This document shows, piece by piece, positions 1-10,215 of a DNA stretch of 64,000 nt. The stretch spans positions 77,093,986 to 77,157,985 of the forward strand of contig CM047426.1 of the NCBI GenBank assembly GCA_026168455.1, in the 5' to 3' direction. Position numbers and translations under genes: made by a program. The DNA comes from Theocolax elegans (lineage: Eukaryota; Arthropoda; Insecta; Hymenoptera; Cerocephalidae). Position 1 is the first letter of the stretch, and every line of letters starts with the position of its first letter. The notes beneath the pieces are model-generated. The model saw only the letters and a list, made by a program, of their open reading frames with translations, made no database searches and was not told the origin of the DNA.

Positions 1-211
1 TCCATGCAGTATCGGAAATAATAAATATTAAAAGTTTCGATAAAAGTTTTTAAAACTTATCTTTTAAAATCTATTAATACCTTTTAAAAAAATGTAGTAG
101 CTTTTAGTAATTTTAACTATCAATTAATATGTTTAAAAAATTTGAAAATCTTTTAATATATAACTTTACATAATACTCAATATCTTTCAATAAGTTTTTA
201 TAACTCTCAAC
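1..211. other. AT-rich sequence, nothing recognised
   Basis: No coding frame or repeat signature is recognised. It ends where the repeat unit shared with the far end of the window begins. Confidence 0.5.
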
Positions 212-983
212 CAGGTTCTCAACCGAAACTTTTTTTATATTTATCTCTTTTAAACAATGCAAACTAACAAACAAAACATGTAAACACATAATAACATAAA
301 ATTTTAGAAAATGCCATGATTTTTTTAAACACAATTAATAATCTTAAGTTAACAAACATCAACCTACTACACAGAAATAACACATTATTCAAAATAAGAA
401 ATAATCTAAGCTTGACATGGACTGATTTCGTTCGAAAGTATTGTCTGATATGTGGAGAATATAAAATCAAAAAGCACAAAATGTACACCCTTTGTTTAAC
501 AATAATCTATAAATGTCTATATCTATTCAATAGCCGCGGTGGCTCATGGGTAGAGCTCCCGACTCTCACACCGAGGGTCGTGGGTTCGATCCCAGACGTG
601 CACCTCTGAAAATTTTTTTTCATGTGCATTTTTCGAACACCGCGACTCAGTGGCTCGGCGTGTCACTATAATGTGACGCCAGTTCAGGTGCACGTGCGTT
701 TCGTGCATTTTTCAGTGCATAAGAGGCACGGGCATCTGAACTATAGGGAACGTTAGGGACGCGAAGATGTAAAGAGGATCGCGGTGGTTCCATCGGGAGG
801 ACAGGAAACTGTAATTATTAGACTAATTACAGTGACCGATGATATCTTCTGATGGACACAAGCACCACTGTTTCAACTACATGTGCTTTGTTTACAGACA
901 CACCGTTCACCTCCGTCGCTGATTAGCCCTGGCAGCATAAATAGAGCGACGTTAAATAACATAAAAAAAAAAAAAAAAAAAAA
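212..983 (+). repeat. SINE-carrying repeat unit, copy 1
   Basis: This segment recurs in inverted orientation at 60808-61573, nearly identical. It has about 320 bp of AT-rich sequence followed by a tRNA-derived SINE. The AT-rich part (about 405-531) is a diverged unit of the tandem repeat that continues at 984-1330, so the SINE landed inside a small tandem array. The plus-strand reading 'frame' across SINE and flank is a by-product and not a gene. Confidence 0.85.
532..983 (+). mobile_element. tRNA-derived SINE with poly(A) tail and target duplications
   Basis: The head (533-605) looks like a tRNA: an A-box-like TGGCTCATGGGTAGAGC and a B-box-like GGGTTCGATCCCA, the pol III internal promoter pair. 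An unrelated body of about 350 bp follows, ending in a run of about 22 A. The 13-bp string ATATCTATTCAAT lies directly before the element (519-531) and directly after the A tail (984-996), a typical LINE-type target-site duplication. It is a non-autonomous retroposon that would need a LINE reverse transcriptase. It is not a functional tRNA gene, because the acceptor strands do not pair well. Confidence 0.85.
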
Positions 984-1370
984 ATATCTATTCAATCTGG
1001 CTGCCGGGAAAAATGGGTCAATTTTTGTAGATAAAAGACGTTTGAACCCTGTACGTTAGCTGATATCGTTCGAAAATATAGTCTGATATGTGGAGAATAT
1101 AATATCAAGAAACCAGAAAATGTACACCCTTTGTTTATCAATAAACTATAAATGTTTATAACTATTTTATCTGGCTGTCGGTAAAAGTGAGCCATTTTTT
1201 GTAGATAAAAGACGTTTGAAGCCTGAAGAATGACTGGTTTTTCTTGAAAATGTAGTCTGATACGTGGAGAATATAATATAAAAAAAAACCAGAAAATGTA
1301 CATTTTGTGGTTTTTTGATTTTATATTCTCCACACATCAAACTATACAGCCAGATCAGTCTCGTTGCCTA
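984..1370. repeat. Tandem repeat, ~155-165 bp unit
   Basis: Two diverged units follow the SINE (about 985-1150 and 1150-1300). Each has 'CTGGCTG(C/T)CGG', 'TTTTTGTAGATAAAAGACGTTTGAA', 'GTCTGATA(T/C)GTGGAGAATATAA' and 'AGAAAATGTACA' in the same order. A partial unit precedes the SINE. The end at about 1315-1345 turns into the reverse complement of 'GGAGAATATAAAATC', so the array ends in a small inversion. Confidence 0.65.
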
Positions 1371-1888
1371 ACCCCATATCAAGTTTAGCCAAACCTAAAG
1401 TTTATATAAAGTTCATATAAACTTTAATTTTTTTACGCCAATACCATTTAAAATTGATGTTGCAATGAGCCAATATTAATTCCATCATTAAAAAGCTTTA
1501 TCGATCAATAATTGCAGTCCAAATAAAAGTAAATCAGTTTGCGATGACTAATTGCGGTACGAAAACATCTGAAAAAAAATAAGTTAATTTATTAATATAT
1601 ATGGTTTAAATAATAGGTAATCTCGTCTAGTCTATGTTCATGCAAGTTAAAGATTAGACTTTAATTAACTTTATTTAAAATTACACCTCTAAATTTTCGG
1701 TACATTTAACAATGCATCTCCATAATTTCAGTAAAATTATCAACTCTACCAACAAATCAATTAAAAAATAAAGCAAAAATTTACGCCGGGATACTGGTCA
1801 AAAGTTAAGGCGAAAGCTCATTCAGCATTAATTTTGTTATACAGAGTACATCGCAACTAAAAATTACAATGACATATTCTTAATCAAA
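1371..1888. other. AT-rich spacer, possible Tc1 flank
   Basis: No gene is seen. The region directly upstream of the Tc1 reading frame should hold the left terminal inverted repeat of that transposon, but I could not match it convincingly with a right end. Confidence 0.35.
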
Positions 1889-2896
1889 ATGCCTTGGCTT
1901 ACTGTAATCGAATCTGCTTAAATTGTTGCCCTGCTGGAAGCGGGACTGAGTCAAAGCGATATATCCAGAAGAATGGGGATTCATCGCTCAACGGTGTCAC
2001 GTATTTTTAGTCGGTATAAAGAAACAGGTTTTTATCGCCGGAGGCCTGGCCAAGGTCGACATAGGATTACTACGATTCGAGAAGATCGCAACATTGTTAA
2101 TGAGGCCCTACGCAATCCAAGGCAAGTTGCGCGACAAATTGGGAATAATGCTTTACCAGGCAGACGAATTAGCGATCACACAATAAGGAGATGCCTTCAC
2201 GAAAGGGGTTTGAGATCACGAATTCGTGCTAGAGTGCCTAATTTAGAAGCAGTTCACCGACGAGCTCGTCTAAATTACGCGCGTAATTTTCGACATTGGA
2301 CACCTAGAGAGTGGAGACGTGTGTTTTTTACAGATGAATCTCGATTTTGTCTTTACGGAAACGATGCTAGGATGCGGATTTGGCGTCGTAGACGAGAACG
2401 TTTTGCATCAAATCATGTTGATCCAACTCGAGCGTTAGGTGGAGGATCCGTTATGGTATGGGTATCAATGAACCATGGATGAAACTTAGTGATTATCCCA
2501 CCTCCCGGACTAACAGCGGGACGTTACATAAACGAAATTTTACGCCCTCACGTAGTTCCAATGCGTCGGTAAAGGGGCCGTAATTTCATCTTGATGCAGG
2601 ATAATGCACGCCCTCGTACTGCAAGGATAACTCGTACGTACTTGGAAGAAAACAACGTAGAGGTATTGCCTCATCCTGCTAATAGCCCCGATCTCAATCC
2701 TATAGAGCATGTATGGGACATGATGGGTAGGCGATTACGTAACCTAGAGAGACCTCCTGCTAACCTCCACGAACTTCAAAGAATTCTTAATCAAATTTGG
2801 CACGAGATACTTCAAAATTCAATAAGGGCATGCATTAATATGCAAGAACGTTTAACAGAGGTAATTCGTCACCGAGGTGGCAATACACGTTATTAA
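1889..2896 (+). pseudogene. Tc1-like (DD34E) transposase, inactivated
   Basis: One reading frame runs from the ATG at 1889 to the TAA at 2894 (about 335 codons, the usual Tc1 length) but has in-frame stops at 1919 (TAA), 2480 (TGA) and 2571 (TAA). The N-terminus has the paired-type helix-turn-helix region (GLSQSDISRRMGIHRSTVSRI). The catalytic domain shows FFTDESRF (first Asp), MQDNARPRT (second Asp) and SPDLNPIEHVWD. The Glu lies 34 residues after the second Asp, which defines the Tc1 DD34E group. The enzyme would cut and paste the element at TA sites. With three nonsense codons it cannot be made, so this is a dead copy. Terminal repeats were not placed. Confidence 0.88.
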
Positions 2897-3720
2897 AGGC
2901 CTCAGGCGTATAGGGTTTGGTGTCAAAAAATACTGCGGAAGTGACGAGCCGCGGGGTCCCTAATGTAAGAAAAGGTTCACACAATCGGCCCCTTTCAGGG
3001 CCACAATGATGCGTAAGTCCGACCAACAACCTCCTCGCAGTACGCATCGGGTAATGCTGATGTTGGCGGTGTTTGACTAAAACATAGAAAGATCTTTAAA
3101 ATGGCATAACTCGGTAAAAAAAAGTCGTAGAGAGTCGACTTTTTTTTTAAAATACTCGTTAAAAAGTCTACTTTAAGGTGGTATTTGTTATTTTTTGAAA
3201 AAAAATTTTTAGTAATTCAGGTAAACGTGCAAACTATTCCGTTGTTTAAGAAAAAGAATTTGGTAGGCCTGATTAAGACATAGCAATGTGACATTATCTC
3301 GCAGCTATTAGGCATTATTTTTTCCTCAAAGTGCACATAATTCCCTACAAAACAAAAAAAAATTATTACAATACGATGAAAATTGACCGAGCTACAAGCA
3401 TGTAAAAAATGGCAATTTTTCTGTGAAAAATCTTGTTGCGATAATTTTGATGCGGAGTGTATTATATCTTCTTTTTAAATGAACATATGTAACTAAATTC
3501 TTCTGGCTTTTTAATGGACAAAAGCACACATAAAATTACAATATTTTATAAACAATTGCATAAAATTATTTAAGTTCAATAACAATTTTAATTTTAATTA
3601 TATAAACAATTACACGGCGAACACGTTAACAAATTATAGAATAAAATATGCGTAATGTTATTTTATTACAAACATTACTAATTAATAATCGAGATAAGAA
3701 TCATTATAAATAAATGCAGT
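2897..3720. other. Post-Tc1 spacer, no gene recognised
   Basis: This is mostly AT-rich. The first 150 bases are GC-richer and probably still part of the Tc1 element's 3' end. No coding frame or clear terminal repeat is supported. Confidence 0.35.
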
Positions 3721-4200
3721 TTAAATTAAAAATTGTTGCAGTTGAAAATATGAATTATTGTCAATAAATTGCAATTTAAACAATAAATATTGTAAATAAA
3801 ATTCAATGCAAAAAAGAATTGATAAAATCCAAAATAACGATTTTAAAGGGTTAAACCCAGGTGGTAATGAAATTAACAACCAATTTGATTTTAAAAGTTG
3901 TAAGACATTTTGTCTGCCAGTTTTTGCAGACCTCTTCAAGTACTAATTAATTGAACAAAATAATATAAATAAATATACAAAAAACTTTTTAAATAACAAC
4001 AATTCATAAAAAAACACTATATATAACAAAACAATCTTTACCAAATAATTGTCAAACAGTTAGCAGCACTGATCTTCCATTACTCGTAGATGAGTAGAGT
4101 CAAGTGAAATTTCAAAAATTGTTATTGCTATATATAACGTTTTATGTTATAATATGTTTAAAAAAAATTTAATATATCTACATTATCAATTATAAGCAAC
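3721..4200. mobile_element. Penelope-like element 3'-end relic
   Basis: The minus strand carries a stretch whose layout matches the other Penelope 3' ends in this window: TTGAAGAG, stem GTCTGC, loop, stem GCAGAC, then AAAATGTC (3904-3940). It differs from the canonical hammerhead-like version at 37610-37641 by several substitutions. The GIY-YIG scrap just downstream supports a Penelope origin. Confidence 0.5.
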
Positions 4201-4375
4201 AAACTCAGTAACATCATACAATTAGGAAAAGATAAATTAAAAAATGGATATATGTGGTGCTGTTTATAAATTTAATTGTAAAAATTGTTCTGTATTATAT
4301 GTCGGCGAAACAAAGAAAGCACTTAGAGAACGCATTTCTGAACATAGTAACTCACGTTCATCGCACTTCGCAATA
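4200..4375 (+). pseudogene. GIY-YIG endonuclease fragment of a Penelope-like element
   Basis: The reading frame from 4244 gives GAVYKFNCKNC followed by YVGETKKALRERISEH. This aligns in order with the GIY-YIG module of the Penelope pair in this window (VVYKFNCKSC...YVGETKRKLNDRIKEH). The CX2C pair, the Y-V-G core and the Arg of the GIY-YIG fold are visible. The bases just before it encode a Q-L-G-K-D segment matching the linker of that same protein. Only about 50 residues remain. At about 4385 the frame runs on into unrelated LINE sequence, so the apparent 100-residue ORF is a chimera made by insertion or deletion. Confidence 0.75.
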
Positions 4376-4387
4376 GGAGAAATATCA

Positions 4388-6668
4388 GTACCATATAAAG
4401 TATACCTAATTAGTGGATATTTCCAACTAAAAGATGATATTGAGATACATCTAAGATCGCTCCAAGCGATAGTAACGACTTTACAACGGCCATATGGAAA
4501 CAGATGCAAAAGGAGAGAAACTAGAAGAATTTATACTCCAGAATAATCTGAGAGTAATAAACGATCCTAATAGCATTGCAACAGTCGCAAATGAAGTCGG
4601 AGAAGGCTATGTTGATGGCACAAAGAATACAAAACTGGAAAGTCCAAGAAAACTGGACATCAAGTGACCATAGAGCAATAACATTTGAATTAGTGGAACA
4701 AGCTCAGGGAGGTAGATACAGGAAGCAAGAGTACATCAAAAGCTATATAACGAGCAAAGCGGACTGGGGATTGTTTATTAATACACTGAGAGAAAATTGG
4801 AACGCCCAAACGCACCGACAGGATATTGGTTCAACAATTGCTGGCATTAAAGACATAATAAATGGGATAAAAATAGCATGTGACAAAGCTATACCCACTA
4901 AGAACAAGACAAGCAGAAAAGTTCTATGGTGGAACGAGGAATTGGCAAAGGCCAAAAAACACACAAACAGGTTACGCAGATAATTCCAAAAGGAAACAGA
5001 TCCGGACACAAGAGAACTAGCAAAAATGACCTATAGATTGGTCAAATGACAATATACAAGACTAATAGACACAACCAAATTCAAAAATGGGAAGAATTTG
5101 TTACCAAACAAGGTAATGACAATCCATGGAGCTTATCGTACAAGCTGGCTACCAAAAAAGCAAGAGTTAAAGAAATCGCAAGTAACGTGAAGACAGACGA
5201 TGGCTACACTATGACCTGGAATGACACAGCGGAGCAAATTCTTCATCAGCTCTTTCCAGACGATAACCTGGAAACAGAAACGAGAGAACAGAGAGAAGTA
5301 AGGCAACAAAATCAAAGATATACAGACGAATACAGTGAAACCGAAAGTTTTACAAGGCAGGAAATGGTGCAAGTTGTAGAGAAAATGAAATTAGGAAAAG
5401 CGCCAGGAATCGACTGTTTCGATCTGAAAATAATAAGAGTTGCTCTTACAGTAGTTGGTGAAGAACTGCTAAGGTTATATAATAACTGTCTAAAACTTGG
5501 TTTATTTCCGAATACTTGGAAAACAAGCAAAGTAATTACAATCAAGAAGGGAAGAGAAAAAGATCCTGGTCTGATTAGCTCATACAGACCAATATGCCTG
5601 CTACCAGTTTTAGGAAAAATTCTGGAAGGTCTGATAATCAAAAAATTAGATCAAATTGTGGAACCACGTCTGTCAGACAAACAATACGGTTTTAGAAAAG
5701 GAAGATCAACCGAAGATGCGATAGTGTACTTAAAGACCAAAGTGCACAACTCAAGCTGTAGATACGTACTCATAATGTTTTTGGACATTAAGGGTGCATT
5801 TGACAATGTATGGTGGCCGGGCGTACTAAAGAATCTGAGAGGCATAAACTGCCCCTGGAGACTGTACAATATCATTAGGGATTACCTCTGTCATAGGAAA
5901 GTAATAATAACCGAAGGTGGCAATTTTGCAAGCGAAAATGTGACGAAGGGATGCCCGCAGAGATCTCTACTAGGACCAATTCTATGGAATGTCGTATTTG
6001 ATGAAGTACTTCACAAGTTAGATAGAGAAGGACATGAGACGATAGCCTATGCAGACGACCAAGCCATTATAATCGAAGGAGACTCACGTAAAGAACTGGA
6101 ACGGAAAGGACAAATGGCCATAAATATAATAGAAGAATGGAGTAAAAATGTCAAAATGAAACATGCCCCACATAAATGTGCAATGCTACTAGCAAAGGGA
6201 ACATTTCATCAAAAATGTTACCCACTAATCAGAATAAACGGACAAAGAATTAAAAGGCAAGAACCGTTTAAATATCTGGGCGTTTCTTTTGGCAAAGGCC
6301 TTAGCGTACAAACGCATGTTACGGAGATCTCAAAGAAAACCAGAGGAATTTTCGAAAGGCTGGCCTTCCTGGCAAGAAAAGAATGGGGCTTAGGCTATCG
6401 ATCTCTAGATATAATATATAAGGGAGTGTTCATACCCATAATAACATACGCAGCAGCAGGATAGTACGGGCTCACAAATAATGTCCAGAAAAAGAAACTC
6501 ATAATGTCGCAAAGATATGCCCTGATGAAAACCACAGGAGCATACAGAACCATCTCGGCCGAATCTATTACAACAATTACAGGTCATCTACCGATTGACT
6601 TAGAATGTGAGAGAAGAATCAGACTATACTGGATGAGGAAAGGAAAAGAGTACCGATATAAAAACTGA
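4388..6668 (+). pseudogene. Non-LTR retrotransposon (R1/Jockey-group LINE) ORF2, decayed
   Basis: This is a degraded ORF2: a partial apurinic-type endonuclease (YLISGYFQL at about 4408; later DAKGEKLEEF and a C-terminal TSSDHRAITFEL at about 4655-4690), a linker, then reverse transcriptase from about 5390. Recognisable RT blocks are GKAPGID, ISSYRPICLLPVLGKILE, YGFRKGRSTEDAI, FLDIKGAFDNV, KGCPQ, and the catalytic YADD at 6048-6059. Damage includes loss of the middle of the endonuclease, a stop at 4981, a frameshift near 5090, Arg (5961) in the normally Gly position of the CPQG block, and a stop at 6462. The frame continues to a TGA near 6668. The protein would nick DNA and reverse transcribe its RNA at the nick. 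The clade is a judgement by eye. Confidence 0.8.
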
Positions 6669-6675
6669 AAATTAT

Positions 6676-6790
6676 TATTATATGTTGCCAATATATTGCC
6701 AATATGTTGCCAAAGTATTGTCAATATATTGCCAATATGTTGCCAACATATTGCCAAAGTATTATCAATATATCGCCAATATGTTTCGTG
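6676..6790. repeat. TTGCCAATATA-type short tandem repeat
   Basis: Irregular tandem copies of a ~10-bp motif (TTGCCAATAT and variants) directly follow the LINE remnant. Isolated further copies occur near 7145-7180 and 7580-7600. Confidence 0.75.
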
Positions 6791-7084
6791 TCTTCCAAAT
6801 TGTCAATACTACCGACGAATCGATGATCTTTTATTACCTCAAGTGGATGAAACCGTGAATGAACGTCTGTCTTTGGTCATCCGAATAATTACTAAGATGC
6901 GTGACATAAATCCACGATTTCTCATAATACCGATTTTTAGTAAAGATATGATCCAATTAATTTTAATGATATCGATTTGTTCAGCATATACTAATATATT
7001 ATAAAAAATCAGTTTAAAAATATTTGGTAAACGTAAACATATTATAGATATACTATAGCTATATGATTCCCAGACTATTATAAA

Positions 7085-7690
7085 ACTTCATCGAGGGTTC
7101 AGCTAGATTTTATTTTACACGGACTCGGAATTAACTTACTAGCAATATTATTGCTAATATATTACCAATATATTGCGAATTTATGGTAGTTATTCATTGG
7201 CATTTTGTATATTGAACACTTAATTCAATTCAACAGCCAGACTATTGCAATTATTATCCTAAACATTTGGAACGAGTTTTCCAAAATATTTATTAAGTCT
7301 GAAACACAATGAATTGTAATTTTAACGAAGTAACTTTTTTCGAGCACGTTTGCTCTTGCAGTACGGACGTCGGAGAGCGTCCGCGACGGGCTTACTCCGC
7401 GAGTACAAAATTTGATGAGCGCGAACGTCGGAGAGCGCCCGCGGCGGGCTTACTCCGCGAACACAAAATTTGATGTGCGCGAACATCGGAGAGCGCACGC
7501 GGTAGCATTATGTTTTTTAAACGGAGAATTGAGGCTTGAGCTAAATTTCATTTTACACGGACTAGGAATTATTTACCTAGCAATATTATTGCCAATATAC
7601 TTGCAAAATTAATTAATTTATTTCCAATATGTAGCGATATATCTTTATGGTAAACGTATTTATTGGCTATATTGTACACAAAACTTAATT
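7085..7690. repeat. Diverged direct duplication flanking a GC-rich tandem repeat
   Basis: Two direct copies of one AT-rich segment (about 7095-7240 and 7530-7690) share 'TTACACGGACT(C/A)GGAATTA', 'AGCAATATTATTGC' and 'ACTTAATTCAATTCAA'. Between them (about 7361-7500) lie about 2.5 copies of a ~63-bp GC-rich unit: GCGAACGTCGGAGAGCG, CCGCGGCGGGCTTACTCCGCGA, then ACAAAATTTGATG. No coding potential is supported. Confidence 0.7.
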
Positions 7691-8178
7691 CAATTCAAAA
7701 TTTTATTGTCTTAAAATTCGTCATAAAGGTTTCAATAAATTAATGTAAATACGATGAGATTAAAAACTGTAATAATCTCATATTTATAACGCACGCGTAT
7801 CATAGATTTAGTAAGTAAATTAATAATAGTAGTAATGAATTTATTAGTCTGCGATATAATTCAAACTTAAATAAAAATCATTTCCTTGATTGTACATTTT
7901 ATTCGTACAATCAATCTCGTAAAATATATTTTGCGATTCATTCGCTTTCGCGATCTTCGCTTCTGCTATACGCATTAGCTATGTTCAGGCGCCTCGGCCG
8001 CTTCGCTCGTTGACCTGTTGCATTAGTCTCGCGCGGCCACGCCGCTCACCTTTCTTCCCTAATCCGGCCTCTGATTGGCTCATTTCAAAAATTAATTACG
8101 CCTCGCCTAATTAATATTTTTTAAAAATTCCGACGGGGTTATACTCGAATTAATTTTCTGAATCGGAATATATATATA
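7691..8178. other. Spacer with a short GC-rich patch
   Basis: AT-rich except for 7940-8080, where GCTTCGCTCG-type palindromes cluster. No gene was recognised. Confidence 0.35.
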
Positions 8179-9107
8179 TGGGGTAGTCCACGTGAAGTTG
8201 TCCGATCAAAATTTTAAAATGCACCAAATTTTGGGTACACTTTGCAAATGTTTTTCAGAATACAAAAAAAAATTTTTAGGTACTGGAATCTATTTGCTCA
8301 AAAGTTATTCTAACCTCAAAAAGTGAATTTTACATTATATGTAACATTCGTTGCTAATTATATCTAGAATTTATTCTTCTGGGTTAGAATTTCTAATCTC
8401 AAGGTTAATGACAAATAAACTACATGTCAATATTCAACTTGAAAAAAATGCAAGTGCGCCACCTTTGATTTTTTCATCCAAAAGTCTAAAAGAAAGCTTG
8501 GAGCAATACCTTTCAAATGGTCTGTAGCATTTTTATGGCCTCCAATTCTGTAAAAAGTTATGACAATTTAAAGAAACACGAAATTTTTTTAAAAATTTAA
8601 ATGGGAATTACCATGTTAATTTTTGTGAATTTTTTGTCTTTCTTTAAATTGTCATAACTTTTTACAGAATTGGAGGCCATAAAAATGCTACAGACCATTT
8701 AAAAGGTATTGCTCCAAGCTTTCTTTTAGACTTTTGGATGAAAAAATCAAAGGTGGCGCACTTGCACTTTTTTTAAGTTGAATATTGACATGTAGTTTAT
8801 GTAACATTGACCTTGAGATTAGAAATTCTAACCCAGAAGAATAAATTCTAGATATAATTAGCAACGAATGTTACATATAATGTTCTATAGTAAAAGTTGA
8901 TAGATTTTGAGTTATATAGCGGTAAACCCAGCTGGTGTTGAAAAAAAATATGGAAAAATTCACTTTTTGAGGTTAGAATAACTTTTGAGCAAATAGATTC
9001 CAGTACCTAAAAATTTTTTTCTGTATTCTGAAAAACATTTGCAGAGTGTACCCAAAATTTGATGCATTTTAAAATTTTGATCGGACCACTTCACGTGGAA
9101 TACCCCA
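8179..9107. mobile_element. Foldback MITE ending TGGGGTA.TCCACGTGAAG
   Basis: The two halves are inverted copies. The left arm (8179 to about 8600) reads TGGGGTAGTCCACGTGAAG and returns as CTTCACGTGGAATACCCCA at 9089-9107. The arms also share long blocks ('ACAGAATTGGAGGCCATAAAAATGCTACAGACCATTT' and its complement, each about 35 bp). The right arm carries an extra segment of about 70 bp (8884-8955) absent from the left. (TA)n lies on both sides, consistent with a TA target, so a mariner-type non-autonomous element is likely. No ORF is real. Confidence 0.85.
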
Positions 9108-9170
9108 TATATATATATATGTTACCTATGTTTCTGGATCACCCTGTATATATATATATATATAATTTAA
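9108..9170. repeat. (TA)n microsatellite
   Basis: Short TA runs interrupted by a unique ~30-bp stretch follow the foldback element. Confidence 0.8.
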
Positions 9171-9613
9171 AAACTACGTATTGCTTACCATCTTTTTCAC
9201 AGAATCTCAGTCTGCTGATTGCAGAAAGAGATTGCGCTATTAGTATTTGTTAATTCCCCACATGAACTGTCATCGAAGCGTTTAAGTTTTTTTGGCGTAC
9301 AAGAAAGTATATCTTTATCAATCATAATCTTTTTACAGCAGGGAGGATCTTCATTTTTTCTGAATGGATGAAAAACCTCATGTTCTTTCAACTCGGTTAT
9401 CATAGTTTTATTATTTAAATAAAACTTTTTAAACTGCGATATTTTCCTCTAAAAAACCCTAGTAGAAATCGGACCATAAATATAACATATTTTAAGCCAA
9501 AAATTGGCCAAGTGTCATAAAATACCCAAAAAGTGCCCGATTAATGGCAAAATTCGAGTTTTATTTAACTTTCAAATGGTAATTTTTTACTAGGGAATAT
9601 TACGTAAATATAT
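9171..9613. other. Spacer with an uncertain minus-strand 68-residue frame
   Basis: A minus-strand frame at 9197-9403 has a coding-like composition with four Cys and several Lys, and might be a scrap of a transposase or a host exon. I do not recognise it. The rest is AT-rich. Confidence 0.25.
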
Positions 9614-10025
9614 TGTAACGGTAAGGTATTGTTTACCTTACCATTTGACGAATTCGAGCAACACGAGCGAACAGTATCGTAATGTTCGCATCGACTCGGG
9701 CCGGCGAGATTCGGCTCTGCTCGGTTAGTCGTGGCTACATGGGCGAGATCGACTTCGCGCGCGAAAGATTCGCGCCCGCACCTGATTAGAGAGGTGAGAA
9801 AGGAGATTCGCGTGCGCTGCGAAGAGATATAGCCGCCTTCTCACGCGACAGGTGTGATCCCCCGCGTCCCGTGTTCAGCTTCATCGTGCTGTGTTTTGCC
9901 GTGCGTTTCGACTGCAGGCAGGTCCTGCATTTACAGTGACTGGTGCAACACCGTCAACCGGCTTGCAGCCACACAACCTCGGTGCACGGGCGAGCGGACA
10001 ATCCGTCCTACACCGCAGCGAGAAT

Positions 10026-10071
<46 letters not shown>

Positions 10072-10215
10072 TCGATCAGCTGGTCGTTGTTTACCAACGA
10101 CTATAGCAACTTATGAAGTAAGTGGTACCACTTCACGCGATTATGTTTTTATTGGCAATTAATAAATAATTGTATTGCTTTATACCAGTCCCGTTGACTG
10201 GGAATATTATTTCAG
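9614..10215 (+). mobile_element. 5' part of a gypsy LTR, truncated
   Basis: It starts TGTAACGGTAAGG and runs collinear with the LTRs at 31594-32641 and 46485-47529, but is clearly more diverged. It breaks off after 'CCGTTGACTGG(A/G)' where foldback sequence begins (about 10214), about 590 bp into a ~1045-bp LTR. Where the intact LTRs have a short GA-rich run, this copy has an expanded (GA)n. Confidence 0.85.
10026..10068. repeat. (GA)n microsatellite within the LTR fragment
   Basis: About twenty GA dinucleotides occupy the position of the short GAGAGAGAGA run in the two intact LTRs. Confidence 0.9.

Noticed and set aside
533..605. Functional tRNA gene
   Set aside because: A and B boxes are present, but the acceptor strands do not pair, it is fused to a body with an A-tail, and it has target duplications: a SINE head.
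9197..9403. 68-residue minus-strand gene
   Set aside because: Composition is coding-like, but no family, start context or second copy supports it. Kept only as a spacer note.
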